DNA of 64,000 nucleotides from Flavivirga spongiicola. Its GTDB lineage: Bacteria; Bacteroidota; Bacteroidia; Flavobacteriales; Flavobacteriaceae. The stretch's first letter is position 1. Each line of letters begins with the position of its first letter. Below the pieces are notes generated by a model, which saw only the letters and a program-made list of their open reading frames with translations, ran no database searches and was not told the origin of the DNA. Positions 1 to 7,370 of this stretch are shown here, piece by piece. Where the stretch lies: positions 1,895,001 through 1,959,000 of the forward strand of contig NZ_JAUOEO010000001.1 in NCBI RefSeq assembly GCF_030540825.1, in the 5' to 3' direction. The translations under genes and the position numbers were made by a program.

Positions 1-1
1 T

Positions 2-730
2 TTTAATTCGGTTGAAGATGTTTCAAACAAAAACATTTTACTTTTTGGAACGGGAAAAATTGGCAGAAACACTTGTGAAAACCTTGTAAAACATACCGAA
101 AATGAACAAATCACTTTAATTAACAGAACTAAAGGCAAAGCAGAATTAATTGCCGGAAAGTTTGATTTGATCGTTAAGGATTATGCTAACTTACAGGAAG
201 AGATTAACAACTCTGATATTTTAATTGTTGCTACAGGAGCTCAACGCCCTACCATTGACAAGCATATTATTCAATCTGAAAGACCGCTTTTAATTTTAGA
301 TTTGTCGATTCCAAAAAACGTTGACGCCAATGTTGAAGAATTAGACAATGTCACCTTAGTTCATTTAGACGATTTATCTAAAATTACAGATAAAACTTTA
401 GAAGAAAGGAAAAAGCATATTCCTATTGCAGAATCTATTATAGAAGAAGTAAAAACAGAGTTTAATGGGTGGTTAGAAACCAGAAAGTTTGCCCCAACCA
501 TTAAAGCCTTAAAACATAAGCTTGCTAATTTTGCTGCCGCCGAATTAGAAACACAGCGCAAAAAAAATGCTGATTTCAATGAAGCACAAGCGGAATTAAT
601 TAGCAGCAACATCATTCAAAAAATAACCAATCATTTTGCGCATCATTTAAAAGATGACAATATTTCTACTGATGAGAGTCTAGAACTTATAAAAAAAGTG
701 TTTCAGCTAGAACCAACTACACATGTCTAA
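2..730 (+). CDS. hemA: Glutamyl-tRNA reductase, 3' part (5' end outside window)
   Basis: HemA reduces glutamyl-tRNA with NADPH to glutamate-1-semialdehyde, the first committed step of C5-type heme synthesis in the cytosol. The frame is open from the first bases of the window, so the start and the N-terminal catalytic domain lie upstream. Visible are the Rossmann loop GTGKIGR (visible codons 16-22) and, after WLETRKFAPTIKAL, the helical C-terminal dimerisation region. The stop overlaps the hemC start by 8 bases, which indicates translational coupling. Only about 242 residues are seen, against roughly 415 usual for the family. Identity is secure from motifs plus the adjacent hem genes. Confidence 0.93.
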   Translation, partial: FNSVEDVSNKNILLFGTGKIGRNTCENLVKHTENEQITLINRTKGKAELIAGKFDLIVKDYANLQEEINNSDILIVATGAQRPTIDKHIIQSERPLLILDLSIPKNVDANVEELDNVTLVHLDDLSKITDKTLEERKKHIPIAESIIEEVKTEFNGWLETRKFAPTIKALKHKLANFAAAELETQRKKNADFNEAQAELISSNIIQKITNHFAHHLKDDNISTDESLELIKKVFQLEPTTHV

Positions 731-2300
731 AACCATTAGAATTGGTACGCGCGATAGTGAATTAGCACTATGGCAGGCCAAAATAGTACAACAACAACTC
801 GAAAACCTAGGGTATAAAACACAATTAGTTCCTGTAAAATCTACTGGCGATTTAGTATTAGATAAGCCTTTGTACGAATTAGGAATTACTGGTATTTTTA
901 CCAGAACCTTAGATATTGCCATGTTAAATCATGACATTGATATTGCAGTTCATTCTCTAAAAGATGTGCCAACCGTTTTACCTAAAGGCATTATACAAGC
1001 AGCCGTATTAAAACGAGGCAATGTAAATGACACATTGGTATTTAAAAACAATGAAGAGTTTTTAGGTTCTAAAGAAGCTATTATAGCAACGGGAAGCCTG
1101 CGCAGGCGTGCCCAATGGCTCAATAGGTTTCCAACACATAAAATTGTTGATTTACGAGGCAATGTGAATTCGCGTTTACAAAAACTAGAAGATAATGCCC
1201 ATTGGAATGGTGCTATTTTTGCAGCTGCTGGTATTGGCCGTATCGGTATAAGACCCGAAGAAGCGATTAATTTAGATTGGATGATTCCTGCTCCAGCTCA
1301 AGGTGCTATTATGATAACAGCTTTAGAGGAAGATGATTTTGTCAAAACTGCCTGTGCTGAATTAAATCATGAAGAAACCGAAATTTGTACCACTATTGAA
1401 CGTGAGTTTTTAAATAAATTAGAAGGCGGTTGCACAGCTCCCATTGGCGCACTCGCTTATATTAAAAACGAAGAAATCAACTTTAAGGGCGTGTTACTAA
1501 GTACAGATGGCACTAAAAGAATTGATGTTACTCGCGTAAAAAAACTAGGCGAACATAATGACGTAGCAGCATTTTGTGCCGATTTCATTATAGAACGAGG
1601 AGGCAAGCGTTTAATGGATAGCATTAAGAAAGCTAATAAAAAAACAAACGTCTATTCAACAAAATCGTTCACAGAAGACCAACGACTTCTCTTTCATGAA
1701 AAAATAACTTCGGAAAGCACCGATTTCATAAAAATAAGCTTAAATAGAATCCATCCCAGGTTCTTGAAAAACGAAATTCGGAATATAATCATCACCAGTA
1801 AAAATGCAGTAGAATCTTTAATTACTAACTATTCTTCAACAGAATTGCAGTTTAAAAATATATATTGTGTTGGTAGACGCACGAAGCGTTTGGTAGAAAA
1901 CAGGATAGGTAAAGTAACGCATTTTGAAAAAAACGCAAAAAAGCTAGCAGAGTACTTAGTTGAGTATATGGAAGGCGCCGAAGTCACTTATTTTTGCAGC
2001 GATTTAAGGTTAGATGATTTACCTACTATTTTAACTGAAAACAATATAAAAGTAAATGAAGTAGAAGCTTACCAAACTAAGTTTGATGGTATAAAAGTAG
2101 ATGATTCTGTTGAATGTGTTATGTTTTACAGCCCATCGACCGTACAAAGTTTTGTGCAAAAAAATGACACAGATATTATTGCCTTTTGTATTGGAGATAC
2201 CACAGCAAAAGAAGCAAAAAAACATTTTAAAGATGTTAGAATAGCTAAAGTCCCAACCGTGGAGAGTGTGATTGAGTTGGTGAATGAACATTATGTATAA
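723..2300 (+). CDS. hemC: Fused hydroxymethylbilane synthase / uroporphyrinogen-III synthase
   Basis: This 525-residue protein appears to join two consecutive heme enzymes. Residues 1 to about 310 are HemC (porphobilinogen deaminase): IGTRDSELALWQA at the N-terminus, HSLKDVPT near 77-84, GSLRRRAQ, and the dipyrromethane-cofactor cysteine in GGCTAPIGA (Cys237). Residues from about 315 to 525 look like a HemD fold, which closes the linear tetrapyrrole to uroporphyrinogen III: NIIITSKNAVESL, then YFCSDLR and VMFYSPSTVQSF near the end. Free HemC is usually about 310 residues, so the extra 215 are the fused domain. HemD is poorly conserved, so that half rests on length, position and a few motifs. 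Start codon ATG overlaps the hemA stop. Confidence 0.92.
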   Translation: MSKTIRIGTRDSELALWQAKIVQQQLENLGYKTQLVPVKSTGDLVLDKPLYELGITGIFTRTLDIAMLNHDIDIAVHSLKDVPTVLPKGIIQAAVLKRGNVNDTLVFKNNEEFLGSKEAIIATGSLRRRAQWLNRFPTHKIVDLRGNVNSRLQKLEDNAHWNGAIFAAAGIGRIGIRPEEAINLDWMIPAPAQGAIMITALEEDDFVKTACAELNHEETEICTTIEREFLNKLEGGCTAPIGALAYIKNEEINFKGVLLSTDGTKRIDVTRVKKLGEHNDVAAFCADFIIERGGKRLMDSIKKANKKTNVYSTKSFTEDQRLLFHEKITSESTDFIKISLNRIHPRFLKNEIRNIIITSKNAVESLITNYSSTELQFKNIYCVGRRTKRLVENRIGKVTHFEKNAKKLAEYLVEYMEGAEVTYFCSDLRLDDLPTILTENNIKVNEVEAYQTKFDGIKVDDSVECVMFYSPSTVQSFVQKNDTDIIAFCIGDTTAKEAKKHFKDVRIAKVPTVESVIELVNEHYV

Positions 2301-2387
2301 TAGTTATTGGTTATTAGTTGTTGGTTACTGGTATTCTCTAGAAACCCCAAACAACAAATAACTAACAACTAACAACTAACAACTAGT
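2301..2387. repeat. Short tandem repeat with complementary arm between hemC and hemE
   Basis: The right half contains the 7-base unit AACTAAC three times plus a partial copy at 2360-2385. The left half, 2303-2330, is rich in the complementary TTAGTTGTTGGTTA pattern, so the spacer can fold into a long, imperfect, AU-rich hairpin directly before the hemE start. It may affect mRNA processing or stability between the two genes, but that is inference. Confidence 0.6.
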
Positions 2388-3416
2388 ATGATTAAAAACG
2401 ATTTATTTTTAAGAGCTTTAAAAGGAGAAACAGTTAATCGTCCACCCGTTTGGATGATGCGTCAAGCAGGGCGCTACCTACCAGAATTTATAGCCATTCG
2501 TGAGAAATACGATTTCTTCACACGTTGTAGAACACCTGAATTAGCTAGTGAAATCACCGTACAACCTATTCGACGTTACGGCATGGATGCTGCCATTTTA
2601 TTCAGTGATATTTTGGTTATTCCACAAGCTATGAATATCGAAGTACAAATGAAACCTAATTTTGGTCCATATTTACCAAATCCTGTACGTACTCAAAAGG
2701 ATGTTGATAATGTAATTGTTCCAGACGTCACAGTAGAATTAGACTATGTATATCAAGCCATAAAAGCTACGAAAGAATTACTTAATGATGATATTCCATT
2801 AATTGGGTTTGCAGGTTCACCATGGACTATTTTATGCTATTGTGTACAAGGTCAAGGAAGCAAAACCTTCGATAAGGCCAAAGAATTTTGTTTTACCAAC
2901 CCAATAGCCGCACACCAATTACTTCAAAAAATAACCGATACAACCATCGCTTATTTAAAAGAAAAAGTAAAAGCTGGTGTTAATGCCGTTCAAATATTTG
3001 ACTCTTGGGGAGGCATGTTATCACCTGTCGATTATCAAGAATTCTCCTGGCAATACATTAATCAAATTATTGAAGCTTTAAAGGATGATGCCCCGGTAAT
3101 TGCTTTTGGTAAAGGCTGCTGGTTTGCACTTGGCGATATGGCAAAAAGTAACGCCTCTGCTTTAGGTGTAGACTGGACCTGTTCACCAAGAAATGCACGT
3201 TATTTATCAGGCGGAAACATTACGCTTCAAGGTAATTTTGATCCCTCTCGTTTACTGTCACCTCCTTCAGAAATAAAGAAAATGGTACATCAAATGATTA
3301 ATGAATTTGGTAAAGACAAATACATCGTAAATCTAGGTCATGGGATTTTACCCAACATTCCGTTAGACCATGCCAAGGCATTTATAGATGCAGTGAAAGA
3401 ATATAGCCCCTCTTAA
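2388..3416 (+). CDS. hemE: Uroporphyrinogen decarboxylase
   Basis: HemE removes four carboxyl groups from uroporphyrinogen III to give coproporphyrinogen III in the cytosol, without a cofactor. The 342-residue length is normal. The signature [16 protein letters not shown] is at residues 18-33, and the conserved catalytic Asp lies in FSDILVIP (Asp74). GFAGSPWTI and the C-terminal [11 protein letters not shown] are also family hallmarks. It follows the HemC-HemD fusion in pathway order and begins 87 bases after it, immediately beyond a repetitive spacer. Very secure. Confidence 0.97.
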   Translation: MIKNDLFLRALKGETVNRPPVWMMRQAGRYLPEFIAIREKYDFFTRCRTPELASEITVQPIRRYGMDAAILFSDILVIPQAMNIEVQMKPNFGPYLPNPVRTQKDVDNVIVPDVTVELDYVYQAIKATKELLNDDIPLIGFAGSPWTILCYCVQGQGSKTFDKAKEFCFTNPIAAHQLLQKITDTTIAYLKEKVKAGVNAVQIFDSWGGMLSPVDYQEFSWQYINQIIEALKDDAPVIAFGKGCWFALGDMAKSNASALGVDWTCSPRNARYLSGGNITLQGNFDPSRLLSPPSEIKKMVHQMINEFGKDKYIVNLGHGILPNIPLDHAKAFIDAVKEYSPS

Positions 3417-3524
3417 TCTCCCCTAAGGGGAGAAACTGCTATATAAGTAGATAACTTTAAATTTTAATAGTTTAATAAATTTTAATAGTTTAGGACGTAA
3501 TTAATTCCCTCTCCTCGGAGAGGG
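3417..3524. repeat. Two perfect GC-rich inverted repeats after hemE
   Basis: 3417-3433 is TCTCCCC-TAA-GGGGAGA, a 7-base-pair stem starting right after the hemE stop. 3507-3524 is CCCTCTCC-TC-GGAGAGGG, an 8-base-pair stem just before the next gene. Neither is followed by a T-run, so they are not clear terminators. They look like short dispersed palindromes of the type common in flavobacterial intergenic DNA. Confidence 0.6.
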
Positions 3525-3538
3525 CTGGGGAAAAGATT

Positions 3539-4294
3539 ATGATTAAAAACATAATATTAGGAATCAAAGCCTATTTTGGTGCTTTTAGTTTAATATCTAA
3601 ACTAAAACTTTGGAAATATTTTGCAATTCCTATGCTGATAAGTTTTGTAACTGCTATCCTTATTTTCACTACGGCTTATGGATTGTCTGATAATGTTGGT
3701 GCATTTATTTCAAAAATTTGGATTTGGGATTGGGGAAAAGAAACTTTTACAACCATTAGTTCTTTTATTGGAGGGCTCTTTATTATTGTTATCGGATTAA
3801 TCCTTTTTAAGCATATCATCATGGCACTATCTGCGCCATTTATGAGTCCGGTTTCCGAAAAAATAGAAGCATACTTAACAGGAAACACATCACACACGCA
3901 TAGAAAAACAACATTTTTACAACAACTTTGGCGCGGTATAAGAATTAATGGGAGAAATTTATTCATGGAGTTACTATTAACCATTCCTATACTGCTTTTA
4001 AAATTCATCCCTTTTGTCAATATATTTTCTACCATATTACTATTTTTAGTTCAAGCTTATTATGCTGGTTTTGGTAATATGGATTATACATTAGAGCGTC
4101 ATTTTAAATATCAAAAAAGCACTTCTTTTGTTAGAAAAAATCGCGGACTAGCCATCGGTAATGGTATTATATTTATCTTATTTTTATTGATCCCTGTTAT
4201 TGGTGTTATATTAGTATTACCATTATCTGTAACAGCAGCAACAACAAAAACAGTAGAAGTACTTCAATTAAAAACCACGCCACAAAATGCTTAA
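3539..4294 (+). CDS. EI24/CysZ-type multi-pass membrane protein
   Basis: The 251-residue protein is predominantly hydrophobic, with about five or six membrane segments (near 25-48, 75-100, 145-180, 207-232). The arrangement of KHIIMALSAPFMSPVSEKIE in the middle is the pattern of the EI24 (CysZ-like) family. Some CysZ members help sulfate uptake, but the role of the flavobacterial proteins is unknown to me. It sits inside the heme cluster and overlaps the following GNAT gene by 8 bases, so co-expression is likely. Family call moderately sure, function unassigned. Confidence 0.75.
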   Translation: MIKNIILGIKAYFGAFSLISKLKLWKYFAIPMLISFVTAILIFTTAYGLSDNVGAFISKIWIWDWGKETFTTISSFIGGLFIIVIGLILFKHIIMALSAPFMSPVSEKIEAYLTGNTSHTHRKTTFLQQLWRGIRINGRNLFMELLLTIPILLLKFIPFVNIFSTILLFLVQAYYAGFGNMDYTLERHFKYQKSTSFVRKNRGLAIGNGIIFILFLLIPVIGVILVLPLSVTAATTKTVEVLQLKTTPQNA

Positions 4295-4829
4295 GTTTAA
4301 TGCGTATAACATAGCACCTATTGAAATACAAGACGCCTGGAGTTTATGTAATTTTATTGTTGCAAATGAAGACCGATTAAAACGCTATTTTCCCAAAACA
4401 TTAGAACAAAATTTAACGCCCGATTTATCCAAATTCTTTGTCCAAAAAAAAGTAAAACAATTTAGTTTAAAAGAAGAATTATTATTTACAATCAAAAAAA
4501 ATGAATCTGGTGAATTAGTTGGTTTGGTTTATTTAAAAGAACTTGACTGGGATAAAAAGCAAGGTGAATTTGCCTATTGTATTGGATATCCTTTTGAAAG
4601 AAAAGGAATCATCACTAAATCTATTAATACATTATCAGAATATGCCTTTACAAACTTAGGCCTTGAGACGCTTCAAATCATTGCCCATAAAGACAATATA
4701 GCAAGCGTAAAAGTTGCTGAAAAATGTAATTTTATTTGGAAAAGAACCTTGAATAATGAGTTTACGCCATCTGGAGAAAAACCATTAAACATGGAATTAT
4801 ATGAATTATATAACGAAATAGAAATCTAA
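4287..4829 (+). CDS. GNAT family N-acetyltransferase (RimJ/RimL-like)
   Basis: A 180-residue protein with the RimJ/RimL-type acetyltransferase layout: an N-terminal stretch beginning with a substrate-side helix, GELVGLVYLKELDWDKKQGEFAYCIGYPFERKGIITKS over the acetyl-CoA-binding strand and loop, and LQIIAHKDNIASVKVAEKCNF near residues 130-150, the usual end of the fold. It probably acetylates an amino group of a protein or small molecule; the substrate cannot be read. It overlaps the EI24 gene by 8 bases and is followed one base later by the tautomerase gene, so it belongs to the heme-cluster operon. Confidence 0.85.
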   Translation: MLKFNAYNIAPIEIQDAWSLCNFIVANEDRLKRYFPKTLEQNLTPDLSKFFVQKKVKQFSLKEELLFTIKKNESGELVGLVYLKELDWDKKQGEFAYCIGYPFERKGIITKSINTLSEYAFTNLGLETLQIIAHKDNIASVKVAEKCNFIWKRTLNNEFTPSGEKPLNMELYELYNEIEI

Positions 4830-4830
4830 T

Positions 4831-5178
4831 ATGCCACATTTTGTAATTGATTGTTCAGAGAATATCTTAACATTACAACAACCCGATAAAATTGTGCAAG
4901 AAGTCCATAAATCTGCTTGTAGTACAGCATTGTTTGACGAAGCAGATATTAAAGTACGACTAAACCCTTTTAAAGAGCATTATTTAGTAGGCGGTGAAAC
5001 AGGCGACTTTATTCACGTTTTTGCAAATATCATGGAAGGCAGAACTACAGAACAAAAAACAAACCTTTCAAAACAAATTGTGACACAATTAAAAGCCTTG
5101 TTTCCTGCGGTTCCTTTTATTGCCATTAATATTAGAGATTTTGAAAAAGCTACATATTGCAATAAAGATATGGTCTAA
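4831..5178 (+). CDS. 5-carboxymethyl-2-hydroxymuconate isomerase-like tautomerase
   Basis: A 115-residue protein beginning MPHFVIDCSENI, the start typical of CHMI-type members of the tautomerase superfamily, where removal of Met exposes a catalytic Pro. The FIHVFANIMEGRTTEQK segment in the middle is also characteristic. Classical CHMI acts in homoprotocatechuate breakdown, but no other gene of that pathway is nearby, so the real substrate is probably different. It lies between the GNAT gene and hemF with gaps of only 1 and 2 bases, clearly in the same transcription unit. Confidence 0.8.
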   Translation: MPHFVIDCSENILTLQQPDKIVQEVHKSACSTALFDEADIKVRLNPFKEHYLVGGETGDFIHVFANIMEGRTTEQKTNLSKQIVTQLKALFPAVPFIAINIRDFEKATYCNKDMV

Positions 5179-5180
5179 AA

Positions 5181-6083
5181 ATGAAAGATAAATTTTTCCA
5201 ATACATACAGGGTTTACAAGACCGCATTACATCAAAACTTGAAGCCATTGATGGCAAAGCCACTTTTCAAGAAGACCTATGGAAACGACCCGAAGGCGGC
5301 GGCGGACGTACCCGAGTTATTGAAAACGGGCATGTTTTTGAAAAAGGCGGTGTGAATATTTCTGGGGTTCACGGTAAACTTCCAAAATCAATGCAAGCTT
5401 ATTTTAAAGTAGGTGATGTTGACTTTTTTGCCTGTGGATTAAGTTTGGTTTTACATCCCAAAAATCCCATGATTCCTACAGTTCATGCTAACTGGCGTTA
5501 TTTTGAAATGTATGATAAACAAGGGGAAATTATTGATAGTTGGTTTGGCGGCGGACAAGATTTAACACCTTATTATTTGTTTGAAGACGATGCGGTGCAT
5601 TTTCATCAAACCTGTAAAACGGCTTGCGACAAACACAATCCAGAATTTTATCCAAAACACAAAGCACGTTGTGACGAATATTTTTATAATGCACATCGTA
5701 ATGAAGGCAGAGGTATTGGTGGCTTATTTTTTGATTATTGTAAAGCTTCAGAAACCATGACCATGGAAAATTGGTATGACTTTGTAACCGAAGTTGGAGA
5801 CAGTTTCTTAGAAGCCTATATTCCCATTGTTGAAAAACGAAAAGCATTAGAATACACAGAGGCACAACGAAATTGGCAAGAAATTCGTCGTGGACGCTAT
5901 GTAGAATTTAATTTAGTACATGACAAAGGCACCCTTTTTGGGCTAAAAACCAACGGGCGTATAGAAAGTATTCTAATGAGTTTACCTCCTTATGTACAGT
6001 GGGTTTACGACCACCAACCTGAAGTTGGGAGTGAAGAAGAAAAATTAATAGAAGTTTTAAAAACACCAAAAAACTGGGTTTAA
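5181..6083 (+). CDS. hemF: Oxygen-dependent coproporphyrinogen III oxidase
   Basis: HemF oxidatively decarboxylates coproporphyrinogen III to protoporphyrinogen IX using O2. The 300-residue protein carries all family signatures: VHANWRYFE (residues 101-109, with the conserved His), WFGGGQDLTPYY (121-132), HRNEGRGIGGLFFD near 173-186, and RRGRYVEFNLVHDKGT followed by LFGLKTNGR near the C-terminus. Choice of HemF rather than the radical-SAM HemN at this position fits an aerobic lifestyle, although a separate HemN elsewhere cannot be excluded. Confidence 0.97.
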   Translation: MKDKFFQYIQGLQDRITSKLEAIDGKATFQEDLWKRPEGGGGRTRVIENGHVFEKGGVNISGVHGKLPKSMQAYFKVGDVDFFACGLSLVLHPKNPMIPTVHANWRYFEMYDKQGEIIDSWFGGGQDLTPYYLFEDDAVHFHQTCKTACDKHNPEFYPKHKARCDEYFYNAHRNEGRGIGGLFFDYCKASETMTMENWYDFVTEVGDSFLEAYIPIVEKRKALEYTEAQRNWQEIRRGRYVEFNLVHDKGTLFGLKTNGRIESILMSLPPYVQWVYDHQPEVGSEEEKLIEVLKTPKNWV

Positions 6084-6084
6084 T

Positions 6085-6858
6085 ATGTGGAAGCTATTTA
6101 AACGTGCCTTTTTAATTATAAATTGGAAAACATTTGTTATTACATTTTTATCGATAGCATCGACCGCTTTTTGTTTGCATTACCATATCAAAGCAGATTT
6201 TCCTTTAACACTTATAGGGACAGCCATCGTTTTTCCTATTGTGTTTTCTATAGGAGGCGCCTATAAACGCCGTGAAGCGGCATTAGATGAATACGGATCT
6301 ATTAAAGCCCATGGAAGATCCTTATACTTTGCTGTATCTCATTGGTTAGAAAACCCTCCTCAAGAACTTAAAACAGACATTAAAATACATCTTGAAAATC
6401 TGCTCAATTCTTGCACACAAGTATTTACAAACCCTGTTGATAAATTAGAGGAGACTGAAAAAGGCGTTTATCAAAATTTTCATAACCTTTCGGTGTTTAT
6501 AAAAAGCCTACGTGCTCATGGTTTACCTTCTGGTGAAGCTTCACGTTCCAATCAGTTTCTAAGTAAAATGATGATTTCCTTTGAACGAATAAAACATATT
6601 TACCAATATAGAACACCAAGAACTTTACGTACTTATAGTGACATTTTTATCGTTGTTCTGCCCATTATTTATGGCCCTCATTTTGCAGAAAACGTTACGA
6701 GTTATAACTACGGATTACAATATGCAGTCCCTGTACTATTCAGTGTTATTTTAGTTGCATTAGATAATATTCAATCACATTTAGAAAACCCTTTTGATCA
6801 GCAAGGGGAAGACGATGTAAATATTAATGTTAAAAAATTTATTAAGAATTTAGAATAA
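6085..6858 (+). CDS. Bestrophin-like membrane protein
   Basis: A 257-residue protein with membrane segments near 13-35, 42-57, 201-217 and 219-237, separated by a long soluble helical stretch containing SIKAHGRSLYFAVSHWLE. The C-terminal LDNIQSHLENPFDQQGEDDV matches the acidic 'NPF' signature of bestrophin-like proteins, which in better studied members form anion channels. It starts one base after hemF, so it is probably cotranscribed. Link to heme metabolism is unknown. Family call is fairly sure; ion selectivity cannot be read. Confidence 0.75.
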   Translation: MWKLFKRAFLIINWKTFVITFLSIASTAFCLHYHIKADFPLTLIGTAIVFPIVFSIGGAYKRREAALDEYGSIKAHGRSLYFAVSHWLENPPQELKTDIKIHLENLLNSCTQVFTNPVDKLEETEKGVYQNFHNLSVFIKSLRAHGLPSGEASRSNQFLSKMMISFERIKHIYQYRTPRTLRTYSDIFIVVLPIIYGPHFAENVTSYNYGLQYAVPVLFSVILVALDNIQSHLENPFDQQGEDDVNINVKKFIKNLE

Positions 6859-6903
6859 AAAGCCATTGACTATTTTTAAAACAATCAAAAAGTCAGATCT
6901 AGT

Positions 6904-7335
6904 ATGAATCATTTTGAAAAATTGGAGCGCATGTATCTTAATGCAAACTTAAATAAAGAAATTTATCAAAGCACAACCGTTAAGATTCAAAATGAAACAG
7001 CTCAGATTCAATTGACTATTGAGCCCAAATACTTCCATGCATTGGGAGCTATTCATGGATCAGTATATTTCAAACTTCTTGATGACGCGGCTTTTTTTGC
7101 CGTTAACTCTATAGTCAAAGATGCTTTCGTTCTTACAACAAATTTCAATATAAACCTTATAAGGCCTGCAAATAAAGGAATTATTACGGCTATTGGCAAA
7201 GTAAAATTCAAATCGAAAAACTTATTTATTGCAGAAAGCTCTTTAATTAATGATACTGGAAAAGAAATTGCTTTTGGTACAGGGCATTTTGCAAAAAGCA
7301 GAATAGCTTTAAACGAAGAAATAGGATATAAATAA
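6904..7335 (+). CDS. PaaI-type hotdog thioesterase
   Basis: A 143-residue single-hotdog protein. YFHALGAIHGSVYFKLLDDAAFFAVNS in the middle gives the HGG-like helix of PaaI thioesterases (here HGS), and the C-terminal half shows the usual beta-strands (TTNFNINLIRPANKGI, IAFGTGHFAKS). Such enzymes hydrolyse acyl- or aroyl-CoA. It is the last plus-strand gene before the convergent helicase, 45 bases after the bestrophin-like gene. The exact substrate is not visible. Confidence 0.82.
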   Translation: MNHFEKLERMYLNANLNKEIYQSTTVKIQNETAQIQLTIEPKYFHALGAIHGSVYFKLLDDAAFFAVNSIVKDAFVLTTNFNINLIRPANKGIITAIGKVKFKSKNLFIAESSLINDTGKEIAFGTGHFAKSRIALNEEIGYK

Positions 7336-7370
7336 AATAACACCCTCAAAATCGTTAGAAACTTAGGCTG

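Noticed and set aside
2360..2385. Short tandem repeat as a CRISPR array
   Set aside because: The unit is 7 bases, without spacers; there are no cas genes in the window.
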